Assembly (NCBI RefSeq): GCF_900141805.1
Contig: NZ_FQYN01000003.1
Span: 124,001-188,000, forward strand
DNA length: 64,000 nt
Direction of reading: 5' to 3'
DNA from: Hymenobacter daecheongensis DSM 21074
Lineage (GTDB): Bacteria; Bacteroidota; Bacteroidia; Cytophagales; Hymenobacteraceae
Below the pieces are notes generated by a model. The model was not told the DNA's origin. It saw only the letters and a list, made by a program, of their open reading frames with translations, and searched no databases. Below, piece after piece: positions 30,131-38,595 of this stretch. A program made the position numbers and the translations under genes. Position 1 is the stretch's first letter; each line of letters begins with the position of its first letter.

Positions 30131-30550
30131 ATGAAAACGTCATTCTTTGTCCGTGCGCTTGCTTTTTTCTCGTTGCTTTTGCTGCTGGCGGCTTCACCTT
30201 CTCTGGTAGCGCAGAGCCCCGCCCACGGCACGCTAACCGGCAAACTGCTGGATGCCGACACCCAGGAGCCCATTCCCAATGCCCACGTGGTATTGCTGCG
30301 AACTTCTGATAACTCATTGATCAGCAGTGCCACTACCCGCGCCGATGGTTCCTTCCGGATGGCCCGGGTTCCTTTCGGGCAGTATTCGTTCCGCACCACC
30401 GTGCTGGGTTATCATCCCAACCAACCCCGGGTTCGCTTTGATGCCAGACAAACCACGGTGGCCCTGGGCAATGTGGCACTGCTCCCTCTGGGCAGCCAGC
30501 TGGCTTCGGTGCTCAAAACGCCCCGGCTGCTGCTGAGCGTCCTGCAATAA
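30131..30550 (+). CDS. Small exported carboxypeptidase-regulatory-like domain protein
   Basis: A 139-residue protein with a signal peptide (about 1-28, ending LVAQS) and one beta-sandwich domain of the CarboxypepD_reg type (about 32-125): GTLTGKLLDADTQEPIPNAH, TTRADGSFRMARVPFGQY and TTVLGYHPNQPRV. The sequence lines up with the first 120 residues or so of the TonB-type receptor at 31483 (VTGALLDKSSGQPLPFAT, ASVLGYQPLRKA), but it stops where the receptor would enter its plug. It looks like a free-standing copy of the receptor's N-terminal extension, or a receptor truncated after duplication. It has a nearly identical promoter/operator to that receptor. Confidence 0.75.
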   Translation: MKTSFFVRALAFFSLLLLLAASPSLVAQSPAHGTLTGKLLDADTQEPIPNAHVVLLRTSDNSLISSATTRADGSFRMARVPFGQYSFRTTVLGYHPNQPRVRFDARQTTVALGNVALLPLGSQLASVLKTPRLLLSVLQ

Positions 30551-30672
30551 GGCGACTAAATTTCCCGCAATTCACTCAATACCAAATAATTGCCCGCAGT
30601 CTGCAGATACTGCTAAAAGCGCTGCGGCTGATCCTGCCTCCCATTTTCCCCAACTCTTTTTTCTTCTGAATC

Positions 30673-31050
30673 ATGAAAACCTCCTTGCTTTTCCGTCTGG
30701 GCCTGCTGGCCGTTGTGCTGAGCTGCTCTACCACCCTGGCCAGTGCCCAAGTGTCTGTCTACACGGAAGATGCCAAGCAGCCGGGCATTGGCTACTGGTC
30801 CGTGGAAACCAACCAGCTCCAGCGCGACTACAGCGTGGTGCGCTTCTACACGGCGCAGCACGAAAAAATCTACGAGGAACGCCTCGAAGGCCTCTGCCTT
30901 GATCTGAGCAAAGGTACTGCTGCCTGCCGGCGCACAGCCCGGATGCTGAGCGACGGTGTGGTGCGGGTGCAGCAAGCCAGAAATAACTCATTGGTGGCCA
31001 ATGGCCTAGGTTTATTCCGCCGCGCCCAGCGTACCTACGCGGCAATGTAA
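30673..31050 (+). CDS. Small secreted protein, unknown
   Basis: A 125-residue protein with a clear signal peptide (MKTSLLFRLGLLAVVLSCSTTLASAQ). The mature part (VSVYTEDAKQPGIGYWSVET onward) has a mixed alpha/beta look, two cysteines (in GLCLDL and TAACRRT), and no motif I recognise. It is 122 bp downstream of the carboxypeptidase-like gene and may be co-transcribed with it, since no terminator lies between them. Confidence 0.7.
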   Translation: MKTSLLFRLGLLAVVLSCSTTLASAQVSVYTEDAKQPGIGYWSVETNQLQRDYSVVRFYTAQHEKIYEERLEGLCLDLSKGTAACRRTARMLSDGVVRVQQARNNSLVANGLGLFRRAQRTYAAM

Positions 31051-31209
31051 GGCTGAACTGCTACGCCGGCCTTATGTCCGGGCAACGGAATTCGCTGCCC
31101 AGCTATGGGGCCGGCGTAGCAGCCCAAGAACCGGGCCCGCGACTAATATTAGGGTATTAGTAGCCTTATGGGCCTTGGGGGATGCTAAGCTGTATTATTA
31201 TTTTATAAA
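31051..31209. other. Intergenic region upstream of the receptor promoter
   Basis: AT-rich towards its right end (31150-31209, including TATTATTATTTTATAAAA). No gene or clear terminator is seen. Together with 31210-31482 it forms a 432-bp gap holding the receptor's control region and a leader of about 230 nt. Confidence 0.5.
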
Positions 31210-31246
31210 ACTACCTTGCATAACATAGTACCTTTTTTTAACTTTG
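31210..31246 (+). promoter_or_regulatory. Promoter with 23-bp palindromic operator (copy 2)
   Basis: The 23-bp site 31210-31232 differs from copy 1 (29848-29870) at about five positions and keeps the CCTTGC and CATAGTACC blocks. It overlaps a -33 TTG at 31216-31218. A -7 TAACTTTG lies at 31239-31246 after the same 20-bp spacer. The predicted leader to the receptor ATG at 31483 is about 230 nt, close to that of copy 1. Confidence 0.65.
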
Positions 31247-31482
31247 TTCTGTTGGCGGTCAATTTGTTCGCGCTCCACGCTTTCTCTGTTGCTTCGCCCG
31301 GGGGCGTACTGCTATAAAAACCTGTTAATCAGGCTTCCGGACAGCACCCAACTATCAAGTCTAACATTCCGCGCCGGCCCCGAAACCATCGGGCAGCTAG
31401 GAATTAACCGGAGAACCAGCGGAACCGCGGCCGTCTGGTAGATCCAAGCCTGCAGGCCACTTCCACTCACTTTCTTCTTCCC

Positions 31483-33933
31483 ATGAAACACGTTTCACGC
31501 TTTTGCCAGGCATTGCGGTGCCTCGGGTTGCTGTTGGTGCTGCTGCCGTTCACGCTACGGGCCCAGCAGACTGGGTCGGTTACGGGCGCCTTGCTGGATA
31601 AAAGCAGCGGCCAGCCGTTGCCATTTGCCACGGTAGTGCTGCTGCGGGCCCAAGATTCAAGCTTCGTGCAGGGCACCCAGACGGCGGAAAACGGCACGTT
31701 CGCCTTTTCTAAAGCCACCCTGGGCTCTTACCTGCTGCGGGCCTCGGTGCTAGGCTATCAGCCGCTGCGCAAGGCCATTTCGCTCACGGCGGCGGCGCCC
31801 AATGCGCAGCTGGGGCCACTGCGGCTGGCGGCAACAGCCACGCAGCTGGCCGGCGTGACGGTGCAGGGCGAGCGGGCTGCGGTGGTCGAAAGCCTGGATA
31901 AGAAGGTGATAAACGTGGAAAAAGACCTGAGCAGTGTGGGCGGCACGGCCGTGAACGTGCTCCAGAATGTGCCTTCGGTGAGCGTGGACCAGAATGGGAC
32001 GGTGAGCATGCGCGGCAGCACCAACATCACGGTGCTGGTGGACGGCAAGCCTTCGGGCGCGGCCAATGGCGGCACCGGCACCCGGTTGGACCAGATTCCG
32101 GCCAGCGCCATTGAGAAGGTGGAGGTGGTGACCAACCCCTCGGCCCGCTACGATGCAGCCGGCGCGGGCGGCGTTATCAACATCATTCTGAAAAAGCAGC
32201 GCAAAGACGGCTGGAACGGCCAGGCCACGGCCAACCTGGGCAGCCGCGACAAGTACAACACCTCGTTGAGCCTGAACCGCCGCACCGGCAAGCTGAACGT
32301 GTTCGGCTCGTATGATATGCGCGACGACCGCTACCGCAGCACCAACGACGTGCGCCAGAACACCGTGCTGGCTGGCAAGCCGCTTTTCATTGGTCAGGAT
32401 GGGCGGGCGCTGCGCCACAACACCAATCACGGCGGCCGGCTGGGCTTCGACTATACGTTTTCGCCCGAGCAAAGCCTGACCCTCACGGCGGAACCCAATA
32501 GCAGCCGCGGCCTGAACCTAGCCAACCAGCAGGCCACGCTGCGCGCCGAAACGGGCACCGAGCAGCAGCAAAACCGCCTGCGGGTGAGCGAGGACGTGCA
32601 AAACGTGGACGTTTCGGCCGACTACCGGCGCACCTGGGCCGCCCACAAGGGCCGCGAGCTGACCGCCAACGCGGGCTACACGCGGCTGTGGGCCGATGTA
32701 GTGGTGGGCCAGCAATTGACTACCGAAACCGCCGTGCAGCCCGAGTGGCAGCAGGTGTTCCGGGTGCGCCTGCACGCGCCTTACGGCCAGCTCGACTACA
32801 CCCACCCCTTCGACTCGCTCAGCCGCCTGGATGTGGGCTTGAAGGGCCAGTGGCAGCAAAACAATGGCACCGACGACTTCCTGCTGCTGCAAAACCCCGA
32901 GCAGCCCACTCGCCTTTCTGACCGCTCCTTTGCCTACGATTTCACCGAATACCTGCAGGCCGGCTACGCCACTTACCAACGCCAGCTGGGCCCGTGGAGC
33001 TACCAGGGCGGCCTGCGGGCCGAATACACGCACACCTACGGCGAAGTGCTAGGCCGCCAGGGCCGCTTCGATCTGCGCTACCTCAACCTGTTTCCCTCGG
33101 CCACCGTGGCCCGCACCCTGCCCCACGATCAGAAAGTGCAGCTCAGCTACGCCCGTCGCCTCAACCGCCCCGGTTTCATGCAGCTGCTGGCCTTCCCGCT
33201 CTACCAGGACCCGCGCTACTACCGCCTCGGCAACCCCGCCCTGCGGCCCGAATACATCAACGCCTTCGAGCTGGGCCACCAGGTTTCGGTGGGCCGGGCC
33301 AGCGTGAGCAGCACCCTGTTCTACCGCCAAACCACCAATGCCATCCAGCGCATCCGGGAAGTGGATGAGGAAGCCACGCGGCAGAATGGGGCCGGCGGCG
33401 TGGTGACGGTAGAAAAAAGCGTGAATCTGGGCCAGAGCACCAGCTATGGGGCCGAGCTTTCGGTGAACCAACCGGTGGCCAAGTGGTGGCGCGTGGCGGC
33501 CAGCGGCTCGCTGTTTCGCAACCGCATCACGGCCGCCACGGGCACCGAGGCCAGCCGCCGCAACCTGACGGGCACGGCGCGGCTGCAGAATACCTTCAAC
33601 CCTACGCCCAAGCTTGATGTGCAACTGACCGGCACCTACCGCGCGGCCGTCATCACGCCGCAGGGCCGACTGGCCCCGCAGGGCGGCCTCGATGTGGCCC
33701 TGCGCCAGCGCCTGTTTCAGGAGCGCGGAGCCCTTACGCTGCGCGTAAGCGACATTTTCGACACCCAGCGCCAGCGCATCACGGCTTTCGGGCCGGGCCT
33801 GGAGGCTACTTATCTGAATAAGTATGAAACGCGGGTGGCTTACCTGGGCTTCACCTGGTATTTCGGCCTGAACAAGCCGCCGAAGAAGATTGAAAGCGCG
33901 CCCCAGGGCGGTGGCGGCGGGTTTGGGGGGTAA
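31483..33933 (+). CDS. TonB-dependent-receptor-like outer-membrane beta-barrel protein
   Basis: An 816-residue protein: signal peptide (about 1-28, ending LRAQQ), a CarboxypepD_reg-like domain (about 30-120), a plug-like region (about 125-235: VINVEKDLSSVGGTAVNVLQ, STNITVLVDGKPSG, ASAIEKVEVVTNPSARYDAA, GGVINIILKK), and a long C-terminal barrel ending in an aromatic strand (VAYLGFTWYFGLNK) and a Gly-rich tail. This is the layout of the outer membrane beta-barrel 3 family common in Bacteroidota. No SusD partner is adjacent, so it is not a classical polysaccharide-utilisation pair. The substrate is unknown. Confidence 0.9.
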   Translation: MKHVSRFCQALRCLGLLLVLLPFTLRAQQTGSVTGALLDKSSGQPLPFATVVLLRAQDSSFVQGTQTAENGTFAFSKATLGSYLLRASVLGYQPLRKAISLTAAAPNAQLGPLRLAATATQLAGVTVQGERAAVVESLDKKVINVEKDLSSVGGTAVNVLQNVPSVSVDQNGTVSMRGSTNITVLVDGKPSGAANGGTGTRLDQIPASAIEKVEVVTNPSARYDAAGAGGVINIILKKQRKDGWNGQATANLGSRDKYNTSLSLNRRTGKLNVFGSYDMRDDRYRSTNDVRQNTVLAGKPLFIGQDGRALRHNTNHGGRLGFDYTFSPEQSLTLTAEPNSSRGLNLANQQATLRAETGTEQQQNRLRVSEDVQNVDVSADYRRTWAAHKGRELTANAGYTRLWADVVVGQQLTTETAVQPEWQQVFRVRLHAPYGQLDYTHPFDSLSRLDVGLKGQWQQNNGTDDFLLLQNPEQPTRLSDRSFAYDFTEYLQAGYATYQRQLGPWSYQGGLRAEYTHTYGEVLGRQGRFDLRYLNLFPSATVARTLPHDQKVQLSYARRLNRPGFMQLLAFPLYQDPRYYRLGNPALRPEYINAFELGHQVSVGRASVSSTLFYRQTTNAIQRIREVDEEATRQNGAGGVVTVEKSVNLGQSTSYGAELSVNQPVAKWWRVAASGSLFRNRITAATGTEASRRNLTGTARLQNTFNPTPKLDVQLTGTYRAAVITPQGRLAPQGGLDVALRQRLFQERGALTLRVSDIFDTQRQRITAFGPGLEATYLNKYETRVAYLGFTWYFGLNKPPKKIESAPQGGGGGFGG

Positions 33934-33995
33934 TAAGTCGTATCAGGCTTTTCTTCTGCTTTTTCGCCCCAGCCTGCTGTGCCCTTGTATGAATG

Positions 33996-34038
33996 AACCG
34001 GGATTTTCGCCACTCACCCGGCGGAATCCCGGTTTTTT
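33996..34038 (+). terminator. Intrinsic terminator after the receptor gene
   Basis: A 10-bp perfect outer stem (33996-34005 with 34025-34034, AACCGGGATT) with an inner CGCC/GGCG pairing, followed by six T. The rest of the 348-bp gap 33934-34281 shows no gene. Confidence 0.75.
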
Positions 34039-34281
34039 GGTATCCGATGGTTTTCGGCCAGAACCGGGCGGGGCGGCGGCGAGACTCGCCCGCGCCACCG
34101 GGAAGAGAAAGGTGGTCATGGTTCAGGTTCGCGGTAATATGCGTAAATTCAGTGGTCAGTAAGGGCTTGGCCGGAGCAGGAAATCGGCTGGGGGGAAGAG
34201 CGGGCCGGCGAAAGGAGTGCGGGCTGTTCGGGGAGCGAGGCGGGGCAGCAGTATAGCAGCATAGTGCGGAGGGCGGCAGCG

Positions 34282-36303
34282 ATGAAAATACTGAGCATCT
34301 TTTTGCTGTGGTGGCTCATGCCGGAAGCCGTCATCACCCAGGCCGACCGCCGGATCGACAGCCTGCGCCACCAGCTGGCCACCGCCCCGCCCGATACGAC
34401 CCGCGTGCTGCTGCTGGCCCAGCTGGCCTACGAGCACACCCAAACCGACCCGCTGGCTACCATCACGTACGGCAAGCAGGCCCTGCAGCTGGCCCGGCAG
34501 CTGGGGTTTCGGCGGGGCGGCTGCTGGGCGCTGGTGCGGCTGGGCTCCGGCTTCCGCGAGGCCGGCAACTATCCGGCTGCTCTCCAAGTAGGCCTGCAGG
34601 GCCTGCGCGAGGCCGAGGCGCTGCGCGACCCGGAGCTGATTGGCAGAGCCTATAATGCGCTGGGCTATCAGTATTGGGAACAGGGCAACAGCCGCCCGGC
34701 GCTGGCGTATTTTCTGCGGGCCAAAGCCGTGGCCGAAAAGAGCAACAACCGCAAGCTGCTCACCCGCGTGATGGGCAACATCGGCAATGCCTACCAGCAG
34801 CTCAACCGCCTCGACTCGGCCCTGCTCTACCTGCGCCAGGGCTACGCGCTGGACCTGAGTCTGCCCGACCTGACCAGCGAAGTGGGCGACGCGGCCATGC
34901 TGGGCAACGTGTATGCCGCGCTGGGCCAGCCAGCGTTGGCCCAGAGCTACTACCGCCGCAGCATCCGGCGGGCCCGGCCCCAGCGCATCACGTTTGCGCT
35001 GTGCCGGGCCTATCTGGGGCAGGCGCGGCTGTTTCAGCGTCAGGGTCGCGCCGGGGCCGATTCGGCCTTGTATTATGCCGAGCAGGCGCTGCGGGCCGGG
35101 CAGCAGGGCCATTACCCCAAGGGCGTGCTGGAGGCCAGCCAGTTTCTGGCCGCCGCCTGGGCCGCCCGCCCCGACAGCGCCACCGCGTTTCGCTACCTCA
35201 CGCTGGCCAGCGCCACCCGCGACAGCCTGTTCAGCCTCACCAAGATAGCCCAGCTGCAGGCCCTGGACGTGAGTGAGCGGCTGCGCCAGCAGGAGCTGGC
35301 CGATGATATGGAGCTGGCCGTGGAGGCGCAGCGCCGACAATGGTTGGTGGTGGCCCTGCTGAGCGTGCTGCCGGTAGTGCTGCTGCTGTGGCGCAATATC
35401 CGGCTCAAGCAGCGCGCCAACCGCCAGCTCAGCCTGCGCAACCAGCAGATAGCCGCCCAGCGCGACGAGCTGAGCAACGCGCTGGCCCAGCTGAAAACCG
35501 TGCAGGAGCAGCTGGTGCAGCGCGAGCGGATGGCGCTGCTGGGCGAGCTCACGGCTGGCATTGCCCATGAGCTGCAGAACCCGCTCAACTTCGTCAAGAA
35601 CTTCGCCGAGGTGAGCACCGAGCTGCTGGAGGAACTGCTGGAAGAGCACCACGGGTCCGAAATAGGCGTGGCCGTGGAGCCGGACACGCTGGCCGGACTG
35701 CGGCAGAATCTGCAGAAAATCAGTCAGCACGGGCAGCGGGCCTCCAGCATCATCAAGGATATGCTGGAGCACTCGCGGGCCGGCTCGGGCCGCCGCACCC
35801 CCACCGACCTGAACGCGCTGGTGGAGGAATCATTAACGCTGGCTTACCAAAGCTTCTGCACCACCGACAAGGCATTTTCGGCCACCCTGCACCAGGACCT
35901 GGACCCCAACCTGGGCCTGGTGACGGTGGTGCGGCAGGATGTGGGCCGCGTGCTGCTGAACCTGTTTGCCAACGCCTTTTATGCCGTGCGCCAGCGCCAG
36001 CAGCACGCCGCCACTCCCGGCCACCGGCCCCACCCCCCCTACCGCCCCACCGTGACCGTGCGCACGCGCCGGCCCACCTCCCAGACCGTAGAAATCCGGG
36101 TGCGCGACAACGGCACCGGCATGCCCGAAAAGGTGCAGGCCAAGGTGTTTCAGCCCTTTTTCACTACCAAGCCGCCGGGCGAGGGCACGGGGCTGGGCCT
36201 GTCTTTGAGCTTCGACATAGTGGTGCAGAGCCACGGCGGCACCTTCGCGGTGGAGTCGCGGGAGGGCGAGTTCACCGAATTCACGATTTCGCTGCCCGGC
36301 TGA
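34282..36303 (+). CDS. TPR-containing sensor histidine kinase
   Basis: A 673-residue kinase from the ATG at 34282 (an in-frame GTG at 34264 is possible). A signal-like N-terminus is followed by about six TPR repeats (about 35-330; for example AYNALGYQYWEQGNSRPALAY), one membrane helix (WLVVALLSVLPVVLLLW, about 353-370), and a coiled segment. The kinase core follows: H-box with phospho-acceptor His429 in IAHELQNPLNFV, N-box NLFANAFYAV, G1 box VRDNGTGMP, and FFTTKPPGEGTGLGLSLS. The periplasmic TPR sensor layout is common in Bacteroidota. No response regulator is adjacent, so its partner is unknown. Confidence 0.9.
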   Translation: MKILSIFLLWWLMPEAVITQADRRIDSLRHQLATAPPDTTRVLLLAQLAYEHTQTDPLATITYGKQALQLARQLGFRRGGCWALVRLGSGFREAGNYPAALQVGLQGLREAEALRDPELIGRAYNALGYQYWEQGNSRPALAYFLRAKAVAEKSNNRKLLTRVMGNIGNAYQQLNRLDSALLYLRQGYALDLSLPDLTSEVGDAAMLGNVYAALGQPALAQSYYRRSIRRARPQRITFALCRAYLGQARLFQRQGRAGADSALYYAEQALRAGQQGHYPKGVLEASQFLAAAWAARPDSATAFRYLTLASATRDSLFSLTKIAQLQALDVSERLRQQELADDMELAVEAQRRQWLVVALLSVLPVVLLLWRNIRLKQRANRQLSLRNQQIAAQRDELSNALAQLKTVQEQLVQRERMALLGELTAGIAHELQNPLNFVKNFAEVSTELLEELLEEHHGSEIGVAVEPDTLAGLRQNLQKISQHGQRASSIIKDMLEHSRAGSGRRTPTDLNALVEESLTLAYQSFCTTDKAFSATLHQDLDPNLGLVTVVRQDVGRVLLNLFANAFYAVRQRQQHAATPGHRPHPPYRPTVTVRTRRPTSQTVEIRVRDNGTGMPEKVQAKVFQPFFTTKPPGEGTGLGLSLSFDIVVQSHGGTFAVESREGEFTEFTISLPG

Positions 36304-36390
36304 GCGGGGCGCGGGGCCGGCCCGCCGGGGGCGCGGAATGAAGTAAGGCCGCTGGTTGTACCTTCGCGGCATCATTCCGCATACTTCCCG

Positions 36391-37836
36391 ATGAGCATTC
36401 AGAAGCCCAGCATCCCGAAAGGCACCCGCGACTTTGGTCCGGCCGTAGTGGCCCGCCGCAACTATATTTTCGGCATCATCCGCCGCACGTTCGAGAAGTT
36501 CGGCTACGCTCCGCTCGAAACCCCGACCCTGGAAAACCTCTCGGTGCTCACCGGCAAGTACGGCGACGAAGGCGACCAGCTATTGTTTAAAGTCCTGAAC
36601 TCCGGCGACTTCCTCAAGGACGTGACGGCCGACGACCTGCAGAACGACGACGGCCGGGCCACCCGCCGCGTGCTGCCCAAACTAGCCGAGAAAGGCCTGC
36701 GCTACGACCTCACCGTGCCCTTCGCCCGCTACGTGGTCATGAACCGGGGCACGCTGGTGTTTCCCTTCAAGCGCTACCAGATTCAGCCCGTGTGGCGCGC
36801 CGACCGCCCCCAGCGCGGCCGCTACCGCGAGTTTTACCAGTGCGACGCCGACGTGGTGGGCACCGATTCGCTGCTCTGCGAGGCAGAAATTGTGCTGATG
36901 ATGTGCGAGGTATTAGATACTCTCAATAAGGAAGCTAAATCAGAAGATCAAAAGCTCAAATACACTATAAAGATTAATCACAGGGATGCTTTGCGTGGCA
37001 TCTTCTTCGCTGCAGCTGAGAATCGTAGCAAAGAGTCTGACTTTTTTGTTGTGCTAGACAAGCTTGATAAAATAGGCACTGAAGGAGTCAAACAAGAGTT
37101 GAAAGAACGGGGCTTTAGCAATAATGGCTTCCAATGGCTTACCTATTTATTACGCACAGATGATGGTAATCGGAAAATGACTTCTGAAGAGCGTATGATT
37201 TACGTGAATGCCATGTTCAAAGAAATTATGTCTGATCCAAATGCAGAGCCAGTTGGTAGCAAAGGCATAAAACAGTTGCAGGAAGTGTTTAATATTTTGC
37301 GCGGCTTTGATTTCAAGCAGTTCCAGAACCTAGAATTTGACCCCACCCTGGCCCGCGGCCTCTCCTATTATACGGGCTGCATCTTCGAAATCAAGATCAA
37401 CAACGTGAACATGGGCAGCGTGAGCGGCGGCGGGCGCTACGACAACCTCACCGGCGCCTTCGGGCTGCCCGGCGTGTCGGGCGTGGGCTTCTCCTTCGGC
37501 GTCGACCGCCTCTACGACTGCCTGGAGGAGCTGAACCTGTTCCCCGAGGGCGCGGCGGCCACCACCCGCTGCCTGATTGCCAACTTCGACGCGGCCGCCA
37601 TGACCGCCATGCTGCCCGTGCTGCGCGACCTGCGGGCCGCCGGCATTGCCAGCGAGCTTTACCCAGAGCCGGCCAAGCTGGCCAAGCAGTTTAAGTATGC
37701 CGACGGCAAAGGCATTGCCTACGTGCTGCTGCAAGGGCCCGAGGAGCTGGCCCTGAACACGTTCAAGCTCAAAGACCTGCGCACCGGCCAGGAACAGACG
37801 CTGACGCTGCCCGAGGTGGTAGCGACGCTGGGGTAG
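36391..37836 (+). CDS. hisS: Histidyl-tRNA synthetase with AT-rich internal segment
   Basis: HisRS charges tRNA-His. The 481-residue class II enzyme shows motif 1 near the N-terminus (KGTRDFGPAVVARRNYIF), motif 2 (WRADRPQRGRYREFYQCDAD, near 131-150), the His-specific LARGLSYYTG, GGGRYDNL, motif 3 (GVGFSFGVDRL), and the C-terminal anticodon-binding domain. The reading frame is intact. The segment at about 36908-37335 is strikingly AT-rich: hand counts of three 60-nt lines (36961, 37081, 37201) give 42-45% GC, with codons such as TTA, ATA and AAA, while flanking parts of the gene use almost only G/C-ending codons. It covers the end of the catalytic core's first half and the insertion domain. 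This looks like a recombined block from a lower-GC relative. Confidence 0.95.
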   Translation: MSIQKPSIPKGTRDFGPAVVARRNYIFGIIRRTFEKFGYAPLETPTLENLSVLTGKYGDEGDQLLFKVLNSGDFLKDVTADDLQNDDGRATRRVLPKLAEKGLRYDLTVPFARYVVMNRGTLVFPFKRYQIQPVWRADRPQRGRYREFYQCDADVVGTDSLLCEAEIVLMMCEVLDTLNKEAKSEDQKLKYTIKINHRDALRGIFFAAAENRSKESDFFVVLDKLDKIGTEGVKQELKERGFSNNGFQWLTYLLRTDDGNRKMTSEERMIYVNAMFKEIMSDPNAEPVGSKGIKQLQEVFNILRGFDFKQFQNLEFDPTLARGLSYYTGCIFEIKINNVNMGSVSGGGRYDNLTGAFGLPGVSGVGFSFGVDRLYDCLEELNLFPEGAAATTRCLIANFDAAAMTAMLPVLRDLRAAGIASELYPEPAKLAKQFKYADGKGIAYVLLQGPEELALNTFKLKDLRTGQEQTLTLPEVVATLG

Positions 37837-37890
37837 TCACGTTTGTTCCTCGTTACGTTTGTTACTCACGCTGCCAAACTTGCCGCCGGC

Positions 37891-38054
37891 CAGCCCCAGC
37901 GGGGCGACAGATCGGTAGAAACAGGTCCGCTTCTAAAGATTAGGAAAGCCCCAGCGGGGCGACACCCTCGTTCAACGATTGGTGCCGCCCCGCTGGGGCC
38001 TTGGCGTTGCTTTGTGATTCTTCGGCTACCGATATACCGCCCCGCTGGGGCTGC
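37891..38054. repeat. Nested palindrome with four copies of AGCCCCAGCGGGGCG
   Basis: Direct copies of the core lie at about 37892 and 37947, and inverted copies at about 37986 and 38039. The inner pair forms a hairpin of about 19 bp (37948-38000) with a 14-nt loop. The outer pair (37891-37918 with 38026-38053) is extended by GATCGGTAG/CTACCGAT. The core is itself a small hairpin (CCCC-AGC-GGGG). Confidence 0.75.
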
Positions 38055-38212
38055 CGGAGTTCATGATGGTGCTTGCTATGTATTTGCAGGGATTCGCGCC
38101 GTCGTTCGGCCGGGTCGGGCCGGGCTGGAACCGTGCCGGAGTGGCTCACGCCTTACCCAACTGCCCTTGCGCGCCGCAGCCTATGCCCGCCCACCGGTCG
38201 GAGCGGCTGATA

Positions 38213-38348
38213 CTAACACATTTTCATGTCGGCCAAAAATGTGTTAGTCCGTAAGGATACTGACACGTTTCTATCCTGTTGCAAAACGTGTCAGTATTCT
38301 TGTGAACTGACACGTTTTGCAACAGGATAGAAACGTGTCAGTATCCTT
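38213..38348. repeat. Hairpin plus perfect 42-bp nested inverted repeat
   Basis: A 12-bp hairpin (38213-38247, CTAACACATTTT) is followed by perfect 42-bp arms 38253-38294 and 38307-38348 with a 12-nt loop. Each arm is itself a hairpin (TGACACGTTT ... AAACGTGTCA), so the motif TGACACGTTT occurs four times. Confidence 0.85.
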
Positions 38349-38361
38349 GCTGGAGGTATCT

Positions 38362-38506
38362 AGTCGCTCGGCTGTGCCGAGTGACCCTTATGCTCTGAGC
38401 AGCTGTACTGCGAATTGCTGCGCGCCTCCTCAACGACCCAACCGGCGCGGGACGCTCGCGGCAGAGCCGCTCCGGCGTAGACGTCACTCGGCACAGCCGA
38501 GCGACT
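38362..38506. repeat. Inverted repeat with self-complementary arms
   Basis: Perfect 24-bp arms 38362-38385 and 38483-38506 flank 97 bp. Each arm holds the hairpin CTCGGC-TGT-GCCGAG. With the two elements to its left it fills most of the 759-bp gap between hisS and hutH, where I see no gene. Confidence 0.8.
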
Positions 38507-38595
38507 GTGGCGGCGCGGTCCGGGCCCGGGCCGATAGCCCGTTTGAAAAGAATTGAGGAACTTTCGGGTCACCCACCGCCCCTTCCCACCTGTTC

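Noticed and set aside
31483-33933. Polysaccharide-utilisation (SusC/SusD) locus
   Set aside because: No SusD-like lipoprotein or glycoside hydrolase is adjacent; the receptor is of the beta-barrel 3 type.
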